Below, in pieces: positions 1-12,320 of a DNA stretch of 64,000 nucleotides. The DNA is taken from positions 1,674,001 through 1,738,000 of the forward strand of contig NC_026743.1 of NCBI RefSeq assembly GCF_000210295.1. The letters run 5' to 3'. Source of the DNA: Trypanosoma brucei gambiense DAL972. Its lineage: Eukaryota > Euglenozoa > Kinetoplastea > Trypanosomatida > Trypanosomatidae. The notes under the pieces were generated by a model. That model had not been told where the DNA came from. It made no database searches and worked only from the letters and a program-made list of their open reading frames with translations. The position numbers and the translations under genes were made by a program. Positions within the stretch are counted from its first letter, which is position 1. The number at the start of each line of letters is the position of its first letter.

Positions 1-767
1 TTGTTGATTTGTCCAATCGGTTTCATCTGCACCGTCTAGTGAAGCAGGTTGGAACCGTCCATATCGTCGTTAATGCGGCACTAAATGTGAGCAGCAAGGC
101 GTTTTTGGACCATGCTGACAACGCTATTGAACGCATCCTGCACGTCAACGCTTTGTGCCCCCTTATCCTCGCAAGAGCCTTCCTCCCGGCGATGTTGGAG
201 CGTCGGGAAGGGTACTTCGTCACTATTACGGATGCGAACGGGTTGCTGGGAAACGCGTCACAGCCGGATTTCGCTGCCTCACAATGGGCGGCCGTTGGTG
301 CGCACGAGAGCATCCAAATGCTAATTAGAGAAAATGGATGCTGCGGCAAGGTTCGCACGACATTGTTATGTCCGTACAATGTTGTGAGTAGTCAACCAAC
401 GTTACTACGGACACCATCACCGTTCTCTTCTTCTAGAGTAATGAACACAGCAGACGCGGCAAACACCGCAGAGGGGCAGTCAGTAAACACCATAAGGAGG
501 TCTCGTATTCTGGGTTACTTCCTTTCAATCTTTAGGCGCCCTGTTACCCCGGAGGAGGCGGCAGAGGCCTGCGTTTGGGCCATCACACATGGTGTGGAAC
601 GGCTGTATATCCCGTACAGCCTGCTGTTCCTGACCCTTTTCAGGTTTTTACCGGTTCCGTGGTTTATGTGGGTGATTTCCCCGTCCACCCAAAGTACCAA
701 TGTAGAGACCAGCAAGGGGAATTGTCCAAGCGAAAGTGACAGTAGCAGGAGTAGTTCGGAGAAATGA
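1..767 (+). CDS. Short-chain dehydrogenase/reductase-like protein, 5'-truncated by the window edge
   Basis: The frame is already open at base 3, so the N-terminal cofactor-binding GxxxGxG part lies upstream of the window. What remains is a classical SDR core: a strand ending VNAA (usually NNAG), the helix VNALCPLILARAFLPAM with the tetrad Asn, and TDANGLLG followed by DFAASQWAAVGAHES. This layout resembles the SDR16C (retinol/acyl dehydrogenase 10-like) group. The C-terminal hydrophobic stretch around bases 615-690 would suit membrane association, as is common in that group. The catalytic residues are replaced: the Ser position is Asp (231-233), the Tyr is Phe (270-272) and the Lys is Gln (282-284), with YxxxK spacing kept. 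I infer a non-catalytic or strongly altered SDR. The fold call is firm; substrate and activity are unknown. Confidence 0.8.
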   Translation, partial: VDLSNRFHLHRLVKQVGTVHIVVNAALNVSSKAFLDHADNAIERILHVNALCPLILARAFLPAMLERREGYFVTITDANGLLGNASQPDFAASQWAAVGAHESIQMLIRENGCCGKVRTTLLCPYNVVSSQPTLLRTPSPFSSSRVMNTADAANTAEGQSVNTIRRSRILGYFLSIFRRPVTPEEAAEACVWAITHGVERLYIPYSLLFLTLFRFLPVPWFMWVISPSTQSTNVETSKGNCPSESDSSRSSSEK

Positions 768-2959
<2,192 letters not shown>

Positions 2960-3568
2960 GAAAGTGGGCTTTTAGCCACTTCTTTTTTTGTTTCGTTTTA
3001 CCCCCTACTCATCAAGGTAAAATGATCTCGCTTCAAACATTCAACCCGAAAGCAACCACGACGAGTGCCAATAGGAGATTGGCCGGGGGAAGCAGGAGGT
3101 ACTTATATCTTTTTCAATTCAACAAATTTATGGGGATATAACGCGCAATTTGTGGAGTTCTGTGACACAATTAAAAGGGGTCAGTTTTTTTTTTGTTTTT
3201 CTCTTGCATCAAACAATACCCTCCAGGAAAATTAAAGCGGCGGGAGATTATAGCTAAGTGACTTCACAGAGGCACCAAAGGATGCCGTTAGCACAAAAAA
3301 ACAGATTTCATATGTACTACATGTCACGAAAAAAAAAGAGAGTTAATTTCAGGAGTAGTAAACTAAAAGAGCAGCCAAAAAAACCAGAATAAAATGAGGA
3401 AACTTTTGATACAAACACAAGAAAAAGTTTGTACGCCATTATTTGCTTAAATTTATCAAACATCAGATACAACCCGTTAGTATTAAACCCAGCCTGCGAC
3501 AATTGCAACACAACATTTAAAAATGTTCTCTCCTTATTTCATAACTAAAAGTGAAGTGCACAACACAG
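2960..3568 (+). other. GAPDH 3' flank
   Basis: No gene seen. The stretch is AT-rich, with A-rich + strand runs at about 3290-3520 that break the usual T-rich bias of the + strand in this window. It ends abruptly at the boundary of the duplicated segment (3569), where similarity to 19781 begins. Confidence 0.6.
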
Positions 3569-3890
3569 CACCAACGCTGATAGAACATCAGGCAGCAAGG
3601 GTGACGCTACTGCCAAATGCGCCATAAGTGATGCCTACACGAGGAGTGCCATTAAGGCTTTTGCCTCCAACTTTCCAGAGGAACTGAACCGCGTTTTCAT
3701 AGCCCATGGGTTGCTTGACGAGAACGTTCACTTCTGTCACACGAGCGTTGTGGTTAATGCCATGATCGACGCGGGCAAACCGTGCTGCAGCGTTGTTTAC
3801 CCTGGTGAGCGCCACTCCCTTCGGAAGAAGAAGGCATCGCGACTACACCATGACGCGATGCTCGCAAAGACACTTATGGAGGTGCTTTAA
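3569..3890 (+). pseudogene. 3' fragment of a DPP8-like serine peptidase gene
   Basis: The reading frame reproduces the last ~107 residues of the peptidase encoded at 17550-20102 down to the same TAA at 3888-3890. It includes the family's catalytic Asp (LLDENVH) and His (GERHSL) but lacks the nucleophile Ser, the propeller domain and any start codon. The one coding difference I noticed is synonymous (a Lys codon, AAA here and AAG in the parent), as expected of a recent copy. No ATG after a good acceptor would give a functional product, so I call it a pseudogene fragment. Confidence 0.9.
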
Positions 3891-4711
3891 TTGTGGACTA
3901 CTTGCGTTGTGTAGTGTACTGGTAGCGGTTGCTTAATTACGAGGGAAACATGCTTGTTGCACATCTGTGTGGCTGGGGATGTGCTTGACCAATAATGATG
4001 ATAACATCTGCGGCAGTGCTCGCGTGCACTTTAATTTATTTTTGTATGGGAAGAGTCACACACCATTTCTACCTTCCCTGCCTTCCGTGCTACAGTAGTT
4101 GTACCCGTTTCCGCTGTGCTGCAACCAATATGTTCATTTCACTATGCATTTCCAATACACACACACACACAACACACACACACACATGCACATACATTTT
4201 CCTTCTAGTATATGTACCGTAGCACCACAACGAATACCCACCACCCTTGTGAGAATGATGAGATTGCCATCATACTATTGGAAGACGAGTCTGAACCCTG
4301 ATGCATTTTATCATGCGGCACTGACGATCTTACATTGCGGTTAGTTGTGATCCCCTTGCCCATGTGTTTTTGTATGCTGCTTGCAGGAACGTGGCAGGCC
4401 ACCGAGGTCACACTCGTGCTTCGCGTGGTTCAACAACATGGTCCCAGATTGTAGGTTCTTTGTTACTGGTGTGTATGATGAGAAACATATTTTTATGTAA
4501 CTCGGGAGAACTGAGCATATTACCTGATGAGTAAACAATCAATCGTTAGATAGTAGCACTGATGTTACCTCTTGGTTTTATGTGTGTTGTAACTTCCCAC
4601 TGTTGTCATTATCATCCCCTTTAATAGCGAGTGGTCTTTGTGTGCATCTCCGCAAACCACTCGTCTACACCGGGGGAAAGATAAACGAGTGGAATGTTGT
4701 TAGTGTTGTGT
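3569..4711 (+). repeat. Segmental duplication, copy 1 (of 19781-20934)
   Basis: 1,143 bases here match 19781-20934 nearly base for base, with a constant offset of 16,212 until the CA repeat. The only length difference I see is the CA tract (4157-4186, interrupted by AA at 4171-4172, against 20369-20409), which accounts for the 11-base size difference. I noticed about four substitutions. The segment holds the last third-codon-phase-intact 107 or so codons of the DPP8-like peptidase plus its 3'UTR and intergenic DNA. Copy 2 is attached to the full gene, so copy 1 is the derived one, inserted between GAPDH and JGT. Confidence 0.95.
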
Positions 4712-5027
4712 GCCTCTGTGCTGTGAGTTGCCTCCGGTGTTCTTAACCTCAGACTCTGCTCTTACAGTTTCCGGATGTTCTTGTCCTCCCTTTATCGGAT
4801 GTGCGTCTGAGTGTCTCTTATTTCGTGTCATCTACATGTATGTACACATATGTATATATATGTATATCTGTTTTGAATATGTTGATGTCCTTGTGAATGT
4901 GTGGCGCTATATTATGTGCTCTTTTTAATGGTTTTCGGTTTATTTGGTATTTAAGACATCATTTAATCCCTCTTTTTCTGATGATTTTTTTTCTGGCTTT
5001 ACGTAGTTTATAGTAGACTTTTTAGGT
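4712..5027 (+). other. Upstream flank of JGT with splice acceptor
   Basis: 316 bases of T-rich, TATG-repetitive sequence with no gene. A T-rich tract at about 4972-5000 precedes AG at 5005-5006, the likely spliced-leader acceptor for the ATG at 5028. The end of the duplicated segment lies at its left edge, so the JGT promoter-proximal flank is partly derived from peptidase 3' DNA. Confidence 0.5.
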
Positions 5028-6995
5028 ATGGGAGGTCCAAGTGAGGGGAAGTTATATTGTGACAACGGGGCTTCCGCCTTCGACTATTCTGGAGCCGCGA
5101 CGTGCCCTCAAGGCGTAAAGGGTTGCGCAGGCCTGACTGAGAACCCTTACTTCTATTCTCTCGATACGAAGTTTAACAATGAAGGAAATAACGGCATCAT
5201 AACGGCCGACCCGCGCGGCACTGTATATGGTCACACGTGCCCAATTTTTGTTCCATCGAAGGGGAGGTTTTATCACGAGCGAGGGACCTTGTCGCTCCTT
5301 ATTGGGGATATGGTGCCATTTTCCCTTGTCGTGGAGAAAGAGGAAGAGGCTCAATATAGGGAGCTTGTCGACCGGCTGATTTCCCGTTTTTGGGGTGAGG
5401 GCGCTGACCGTGTTTCCCACAGCGGTGCCCGAACGAAGTTGAGGAAAGAGGAGGGTGCTACACTACGGAGGGGTGGATCACGCACTGGTAATGTGCCTCC
5501 CTCCGTTCCGGCGGTACTGCGGCAGCAGGTGCTCGCGGGTAGTGAGCTGCAAATGGCGCGGAACCTGGTCAAAATCGAAGTGCTGCCGTCGTCTGGTAGG
5601 GGTGTTGCGTACGTTCGTAACTATATTCTGCGAAAACTCGCTCCTGCAGCAGTGAATGTGTATGCCAACGCCGGAACTCCCTCGTGTAAACCCAACAGTG
5701 TCAGCCCCGGGGGTCGTTCGCACGCAGCCCAATGGTATTGGGTGATGGATGATGATATAGCTAAGTTTTTTGTCGCAGCCGACAAGAAAAGTACCGTGAT
5801 CACTGCGCGTGAGGCCCTCAAGCGGGTATATTCACGGATCCAGCGGCTTCATGGAACGGTGTGCGATATGAACGAGGTAGCTGTGTTTTCCTTGGAATAT
5901 AACCAGTTCGCGTACGCCTACGGTGATAGCGATGTTAAAATCAATGGCTACAATACAGTTGCATCCCTTTACCGCCATGATCTACTTCCCCGGTGTTGCG
6001 AGTTCCGTTTCCCCATCCGTGAGGATTACGACTTCACCCTTCAGGTGATTGCCCATGGTCTAAAGACTGCGCGGTTTCGGAATCTTTCATTTGCGGTGCC
6101 CACTATGGGGGGACTCGCGGGGGGCATGACTGAGTACTACAAGAACAAAAAGGATGACATCTGCCAGCAGAACAAATTGTTCGTGAGGACATGGCCTTCT
6201 GTGGCTCAGGAGTGTGTGAAAGGCAAGGGCGTAACGCTTCGAAACGACATCCGTGTACTTTGGGGTTTGCTGGGCCCAAAGTGCAACACAGTCCCCAGTC
6301 TAACACTCCAGTCGCGCTCGAAGCTGCCACGTGCAAGCAATAGAAATGCTAATTCTGCCACCAGAACGTCGTCCCTGAGGGCGACCATCACGTCCCTATC
6401 GAAAGCTAAGAAAACTTCCGCCGCCACCAAAGTTCTCGTGGTGCAGCGTTCAAAGGCTAAAACGTTCCGCGGGGGTGCGTATGCCAGGAGGAAGGCGGAG
6501 GGGACGGACGATGGTGGTGGCGACTGTTCAACGCAAGGGGTGACCTCAGCAGTGCGCGAAGCTGCGGAGGTGGGGAATGCTAATGGCGAGGAATCCTCCG
6601 CGTGGAAGGGATATGTAATGAAGAAGTGGAGATACCTCACGAATGAAGAGGCGGAAGGGTTGCATTTAACTCTCCTCCCACCAGAAAAGTTGAGGTGTGG
6701 GGATACCGTTGCTGTGGTGATGCCTTACCTGGAGCAGCACCCTTCCGTGGTAAGGGCGACGCTAATTGAAAAGACGTACAAAATGAAGCGAATGGAGGTC
6801 GCCGGGGAAGATGGTGAAGTTGCCTCAGAGAACGGAAAATGCAAATATCGAAAGGTGGTGGAGTGGGAAGTGGCGCCTGATAATTTTCCTCTCATGATGG
6901 TAAGCTGTTGCTACGAGGTACCACCGGAGGGCGTTGAGGTTGCGGCCGCAGCCGTTGATGCCTTTTTTGGTCGAGGAGGGTCGCAGGCAGACTAA
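5028..6995 (+). CDS. JGT: Base J glucosyltransferase (HmdU-DNA glucosyltransferase)
   Basis: This 655-residue protein has a GT-A-like fold signature. The segment WVMDDDIAKFF places an Asp triad at residues 241-243, expected to bind metal and UDP-glucose. Further conserved-looking blocks follow, such as REDYDFTLQ and VPTMGGLAGG. I recognise it as the kinetoplastid enzyme that transfers glucose to 5-hydroxymethyluracil in DNA, the second step of base J synthesis after JBP1/JBP2 hydroxylate thymine. It should act in the nucleus. A basic Ser/Arg/Lys-rich linker (about residues 425-490) separates the catalytic part from a C-terminal beta-rich segment (about 530-650) whose role I cannot assign. The start is the first ATG after the acceptor at about 5006. 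Identification relies on recognition, not a search. Confidence 0.88.
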   Translation: MGGPSEGKLYCDNGASAFDYSGAATCPQGVKGCAGLTENPYFYSLDTKFNNEGNNGIITADPRGTVYGHTCPIFVPSKGRFYHERGTLSLLIGDMVPFSLVVEKEEEAQYRELVDRLISRFWGEGADRVSHSGARTKLRKEEGATLRRGGSRTGNVPPSVPAVLRQQVLAGSELQMARNLVKIEVLPSSGRGVAYVRNYILRKLAPAAVNVYANAGTPSCKPNSVSPGGRSHAAQWYWVMDDDIAKFFVAADKKSTVITAREALKRVYSRIQRLHGTVCDMNEVAVFSLEYNQFAYAYGDSDVKINGYNTVASLYRHDLLPRCCEFRFPIREDYDFTLQVIAHGLKTARFRNLSFAVPTMGGLAGGMTEYYKNKKDDICQQNKLFVRTWPSVAQECVKGKGVTLRNDIRVLWGLLGPKCNTVPSLTLQSRSKLPRASNRNANSATRTSSLRATITSLSKAKKTSAATKVLVVQRSKAKTFRGGAYARRKAEGTDDGGGDCSTQGVTSAVREAAEVGNANGEESSAWKGYVMKKWRYLTNEEAEGLHLTLLPPEKLRCGDTVAVVMPYLEQHPSVVRATLIEKTYKMKRMEVAGEDGEVASENGKCKYRKVVEWEVAPDNFPLMMVSCCYEVPPEGVEVAAAAVDAFFGRGGSQAD

Positions 6996-8814
6996 CCGAT
7001 GTCTTGGAGGGATGTGGTGGCAGCGTCAGAAATTTGGTTGGGTTTGTTCACTTTCCCCGCACATGATGTACATCCGCGGGAATGAAACATCGCTATCTGA
7101 TAGATCAATCGTGGACGCATTGTGTTCAATGCGCTCTTTAGAAGACGCGAATGATGACCCCTTGTTCGCTTCAGGCGCACTAGTCTTGTGAGTGCGTGAA
7201 CCAAACGTATGGTGAAACTGTGGATGGCCACACTGTGGTTATATGTTTGTTGTTTTGCAGATGGCGTGTTTCTTCCACCGAATTTTAATGCCGAGTTTTC
7301 GGCTAGCATATTTACTGTCTCGTCAGACTGCGAGAGAGTGTTTTGCGTGGCAACCGTAACCAGTCATTTGACCTACCTTAGACAGCGCGCGTTCCGCGGG
7401 TGGTGCGTGTGTGTGTGTGTGTGTGGTTCTCTTCGGATAACATGCGGTACAGAAATAATTTGGACAGAGGGCACTGCCTATGCTCATCTTGAATTGTACC
7501 AAGTTTCTGGGGAGATATAATCCACAGAGGTTTAATTATGTAATTGTACCTTTTTGAATGACATCGTTGTCATTCCTCGGCTAATATGGCACTTTGGCGG
7601 CACGCGGTCTCAGTGGGAATTACAATCTCTTTAAATTGCTTAAAGTGCTCCGCTGTTTTCTTCACCCCTTGTCTTTGCACAAAGGGCCCTCGTTTCACTT
7701 TTCTTGTTTACCGTTCTATTCTTGTACTTTGCTTAACGGTAAAATGTGTGGTGGTCTCTCCCTGTGTGGGCGAATGAAACATATTCCTACACGTTTGATG
7801 CCGTTTCACTCCTCTAAGTTTGCCAACCTCGGTAAGTGTATTAGGCACACGTTCCACCAAGGAGCCACCAGCACGACGTATTTACCTATATCAAATTTAA
7901 CAACATTAACAAATCTGCACAACTTGTGCGGATGCTCAGCGGCAAAAAAAAAAATTTAGGTTGAAGTGCGTAGACATTAATGTCCACTAACTGTTTTTTC
8001 ATTTTCGTTTTTCGCTTGCATCACGGCACAAAGCTTCTACCACACCTTCTTGTACTAAAAAAAAAATTATTGATATTCCGTAACTGGAGTCTTCTTTGTT
8101 ATTTTGAGGACAGATTCAGTGGACACCACACCACCTGCTTGGCTGTCGCTCATTCCGAGCATAGTTGTGCTGTTCGCTTAAGTCCAGCTTCCGGTCTCTC
8201 CCTTCCATTTTACCCTTGTTAAATTCTTTTCTTTTAGTTTTGTCTTCATGTAAATATCTTTTTTTTATCCTCTTGTGTGAACTTTGTACGGATGCTTTCC
8301 ATCACGGTACAACATAAGTGAGGTGTGTATTTTGTGATGTAATATGGTTCTCGCGAGTGACGACTGGCCGTTGACCGGTTTGATCATAATAGCGAGTACA
8401 TTAGCGCTTCATGATGTTTGTCTTTGCCCTGACGGTTTGGCACTGCAGAACGGGACAAGCTAACGTATATGTGCTATGTTTTTGTCTGTACGTGCATATA
8501 AGATTTGTTTACCTGACGTTATATATTTGTTTGTGTTCGTTATTGTACACGTGTCTCTTCGCTGCTTGCACGATCCTCTTGCTACAAGAGCGGACGACCG
8601 TAGCTGCATCGGTAATAACTCCAACTGCTTTACCTCACTTTTCTGTTCTTTGTGTGGTAAGCAAACTGGCAAAGGTCTTAGCGGTTCGTGTGATTAACAA
8701 CGAATCAGTAGCGATAGCCACCACCGTATCGTTTCGAATAGACACACGGCGAAAGGTGAAGGGACGTGTGTTACATTGAGTAAAATTGCAGAGGCACAGT
8801 ATCGTTGATTGAGT
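6996..8814 (+). other. Long intergenic region
   Basis: 1.8 kb without a supported gene. It contains a (GT)n run near 7406-7424 and several poly-A and poly-T tracts. Open frames at 7209-7520 and 7594-7959 lack domains, and the first runs through the GT repeat. A pyrimidine tract at 8629-8651 and AG at 8660-8661 form the probable acceptor for the sterol methyltransferase. There is no ATG between that AG and 8815. Confidence 0.6.
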
Positions 8815-9894
8815 ATGTCGGCCGGATCTCGTGGCCCACTTTCCCTGCTCATTGCCCGTGAACGTGATGCCAATGGTGTGAATGGCGATGTGAATGCAAC
8901 GGCTGGACGCCTGCGTGACCGATACGATGGGAAGGGTGCCTCCGCCAGTGAGCGACGGCAGGATGCGACATCGCTGACCAACGAGTACTACGATATCGTT
9001 ACAGATTTCTATGAATACGGTTGGGGGCAAAACTTCCACTTTGCTCCTCGGTACATGAATGAGACGTTCTACGAATCACTCGCACGGTATGAGTACTTTC
9101 TTGCGTACCATGCTCAGTTCAAACCGACGGACACTGTGCTAGACGTTGGCTGCGGGATTGGTGGGCCAGCACGAAACATGGTACGGTTCACATCGTGCAA
9201 CGTGATGGGTGTAAATAATAATGAGTATCAAATAAATCGCGCGCGGCAGCACGATTCCCGCTACGGGATGAGCGGTAAAATTAACTACACTAAGACCGAC
9301 TTCTGTAACATGTGCTTTGGCGACAACGAGTTCGACGGAGCATACGCCATCGAGGCGACATGCCACTCAGAGAGTAAGGTAAAGTGCTATAGTGAAGTGT
9401 TTCGCGCTATCAAACCTGGTGCCTACTTTATGCTGTACGAGTGGTGTTTGACGGACCTGTATGACCCGGCAAATGAGGAACACCAGCGTGTCCGGCATGG
9501 TATCGAACTTGGCGACGGTCTTCCTGAACTCGACACGATGCGGCAGGTTGTCGCAGCGGTAAAGGCCGCCGGTTTCGTTGTGGAAGAGAGCTTTGACATG
9601 GCGGAACGATTCGAAAGTGGCGAGCCGAAGAGCGTCCCGTGGTATGAGCCACTGCAGGGGAGTTACACGTCGCTGAGTGGACTTCGGGCGACCCCTGCAG
9701 GGCGCTGGTTGACGAGTGTAACATGTCGTTTGCTCGAGGCTGTGCGCCTCGCACCGGCAGGTACATGTAAGGCGACAGAGATCCTCGAAGAAGGAGCGGT
9801 GAACCTTGTCAAGGGGGGCGAACTTGGGATATTCACGCCATCCTTCTTTGTGAAGGCGCGTAAACCGCGTCTTGGGGAAGAGCTGTCGTGCTAA
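8815..9894 (+). CDS. SMT: Sterol 24-C-methyltransferase
   Basis: A 359-residue class I methyltransferase of the ERG6 family. The sterol-methyltransferase block YEYGWGQNFHFAPR (about residues 64-77) is followed by the SAM-binding motif VLDVGCGIGGPARNM (108-122), AIEATCHS and YEWCLTD. The enzyme adds a methyl group from S-adenosylmethionine to C24 of the sterol side chain, making ergostane-type sterols that the mammalian host lacks. The usual sites are the endoplasmic reticulum and mitochondrion. I place the start at 8815, the first ATG after the acceptor AG at 8660-8661; a TTG two codons upstream is not a likely start. Length and motif order are normal for the family. Confidence 0.96.
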   Translation: MSAGSRGPLSLLIARERDANGVNGDVNATAGRLRDRYDGKGASASERRQDATSLTNEYYDIVTDFYEYGWGQNFHFAPRYMNETFYESLARYEYFLAYHAQFKPTDTVLDVGCGIGGPARNMVRFTSCNVMGVNNNEYQINRARQHDSRYGMSGKINYTKTDFCNMCFGDNEFDGAYAIEATCHSESKVKCYSEVFRAIKPGAYFMLYEWCLTDLYDPANEEHQRVRHGIELGDGLPELDTMRQVVAAVKAAGFVVEESFDMAERFESGEPKSVPWYEPLQGSYTSLSGLRATPAGRWLTSVTCRLLEAVRLAPAGTCKATEILEEGAVNLVKGGELGIFTPSFFVKARKPRLGEELSC

Positions 9895-11357
9895 CTGTGG
9901 CCGGGGACTATTGGTGTTTTCTTTAGAGGGTAGCAGTCTCATTTGCTCCATATGTGAGAGTGCCCTTCAGCTTCATCTCGGCACAGAGGCCGCACGCTGT
10001 GAAGTAGTGCTTGTTTGGCAGGAAGGGGAGCGGTCAGTTTTGTTGCGGTCGACGTGGTGGTGGGTGTAACCGCTGTACGTATCAGTTAGCGTATTTTTAA
10101 CCATATATTCCCCCTATTTCTCTATACTGTGAAGCACACACGTGCGCGGACACACTAATTATTATACGCACGCATATACGAGGCGTTACGGTGTATCGCG
10201 TTCCACCACTTGCGCGTGACGGGACCCTTTTGATCGTATTTAAATGCTGGTGTCTTCCACATACTCCTTCCGTCAGTCTGCCTTCAACTCCGGTGAGGCG
10301 GCTGTGACTTGCGTGAATGCGAGTGAGAGTGTGTTATGAACAGCAACGGACGGAATGAAGTTACTTGCATCCTGGTCAATACTGGACAGATGTGTGCCGA
10401 TGTTCCGGCCTGGTCCCGGATGTGGGTCGTTGACGGCACGAGTGGACGGGCGTGCCGCCGCCATTTGCGTGTCTTCCTTGTTCTTAATTTTCTCCGTTAT
10501 TTTATATTTATTTGTTAGCAATGGATTTCGGTGGTGATCGGTACGCGCGCGAACGAATATGTAATCCGCTGTTATTATTTGTTTTTGTTTTCGTTTTATT
10601 TTACCGGACGCACGGTGAGAGTGGTATGGCTGCGTTCTACACCCCACGATGTGTGAAAACGATATGCAGACCTGAACAGCTTTGCGGTGCGAAGTCCTGC
10701 AGCTCACCTATGACTGTTGGTAGGCGTACGCACGGTTGTAAAAGTGTCACAAGGTTTGTTTATCGTGGCGGAGTCGATGGTAGAACGACTGCAGCGTGCC
10801 TTCGGCCATTTGCGTCATTGTGCATGCTTGGGTGGGCATGAGAGGTGTGAGTCCTCTTGGGGAGACGTGTGCTTGGCAGAGGCCTCTCTGCAATGAATTT
10901 ACCAACAGTGTTATTTTCCCGTAGGTTTTGAGCCCTGTTGCACTTCTCTGACCGGCTTTCATCCCCTTAACCGCTACCCTCTTCCGTTTTGTAACTGAAT
11001 CAGTATGTGTGCAGCACCATCTACATGGATCTGGTGTCTGTATATTCACACATATGCTTCCTTCCTCCTAATTGTTGATTGTTCTTCCGTTTGCGGGGTG
11101 GCATTTGGCTATTGGGTGTGAAACACCGTGCCCGCAAGTATGTTGCTGATTTTTTCCCAACTACCTGCACCCTATTCAAACTGTTCTTTTCTGTTACTTT
11201 TCCATATGCTCCCTTTGTAGCCATTGAACGGTAAGCGTAAACAGCGTTGGCGCGTGCTTCCTCCAGAATCATTTATCTAATAAGGTCGGGGGTGTGAAGA
11301 AACATAAGTGGTTACTGACCCTTAACGCAGTGTCTTTGCAGTGAGCCTCACTGAAGC
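9895..11357 (+). other. Intergenic region
   Basis: 1.46 kb with only short, overlapping, domain-free frames on both strands. I see no RNA gene, no long repeat and no mobile element. Sequence composition is moderately T-rich, as in neighbouring 3'UTR DNA. Confidence 0.55.
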
Positions 11358-12320
11358 ATGGTAACACCCGAACAAGCTGCCCTTATCGAGGGGGCGTTCC
11401 GTTCGATGGACCGTGACGGTACGGGGCTGGTGCGACTTGAGGATATTTTCCGTGTCTTCGATGACTCGAGACATCCGCGTGTTCGCGACGGTGAGCTGGC
11501 TCCAGCAGCGACGCGTGACATGCTGATGCACCAGTTTGGCGCAACCGCGCAGGCACACGGTGGCGTCTCGTTTGATGTGTTCATGCGCTTCCACGAACGT
11601 ATGGCCGAAGATGCAGCTGTTGCGAAGGTGAATGATAAAGAGTTGTTCCTCACGGACACCATAATTGGTGTCTGGCGCCTGGGCACGCTCCTTCAACCGA
11701 CCCTCATTCGACCTCTCTTTCCCGTTGATGTTCGTCCAAGCGGATTATACGCAACTCAGTACATGTCACTTGTGTGGGTAGACGAAGTCGCTGGTCCGGG
11801 ATCGTTCGTTGTACACGTCGTTCGCGATGTTGTGCGGCCGATATTCTCCCGGGGTGACCTACCGCCGCAGTTACGTGGCATGTTCGCCTACCCGACAGAA
11901 CTTGCAGGCATGAAGGTTATCGAGGAGCGCTTGCAGATCGCCACCCAACGATGGCTGGACTTTGTGTGGGAATACGAAGAAGGCAAGCACGCTGCCGTTC
12001 CTGGCATTATATCGGCTCGCGTCGATCCCGATACGCTTCCACAGTACCTCCGTGACATGATTGTGGAACATGATGTGGCAAAAGCGATACCTTCGCTGTT
12101 CTTTGTGCGAACATCTGTGGCTGTTAACCCCATGTACAAGCGTTCAAGCGAGGAGTATGGCTACGGAGTTCCCGAAGAAGTAAAGCGTATGAGCAGGTGG
12201 AAGGACCTTACCTATTCTGGTCAGGCGTGTGGGCTGATATACCATGGCCGCGTGGGAAAGTTCACAAGGGAACGGCGAGATGCGCCTGTACAGGATGTGG
12301 GCAGTGCAATGAACATTTGA
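11358..12320 (+). CDS. EF-hand domain protein, possibly axonemal
   Basis: The product has 320 residues. One good EF-hand loop, DRDGTGLVRLED, spans residues 18-29; its last position is Asp rather than the usual Glu. A second helix-loop-helix near 60-85 lacks clear calcium ligands. The remainder is a conserved-looking globular region with no motif I can name. The C-terminal section has the pattern NPMYKRSSEEYGYG and a basic RWKDLTYSG stretch. Such Ser/Tyr-Gly tails occur in flagellar doublet-associated proteins, but that is only a resemblance. It could equally be a soluble calcium sensor. The ATG at 11358 opens the frame, with poor upstream coding potential. Confidence 0.75.
   Translation: MVTPEQAALIEGAFRSMDRDGTGLVRLEDIFRVFDDSRHPRVRDGELAPAATRDMLMHQFGATAQAHGGVSFDVFMRFHERMAEDAAVAKVNDKELFLTDTIIGVWRLGTLLQPTLIRPLFPVDVRPSGLYATQYMSLVWVDEVAGPGSFVVHVVRDVVRPIFSRGDLPPQLRGMFAYPTELAGMKVIEERLQIATQRWLDFVWEYEEGKHAAVPGIISARVDPDTLPQYLRDMIVEHDVAKAIPSLFFVRTSVAVNPMYKRSSEEYGYGVPEEVKRMSRWKDLTYSGQACGLIYHGRVGKFTRERRDAPVQDVGSAMNI

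Noticed and set aside
3588..3815. - strand frame inside the duplicated peptidase segment
   Set aside because: It is the antisense of the real peptidase sequence and appears in both copies for that reason.
7209..7959. Open frames with hydrophobic N-termini between JGT and SMT
   Set aside because: The first translates a GT repeat into Cys-Val alternation; none has a domain, a good acceptor before its ATG or coding-like composition.
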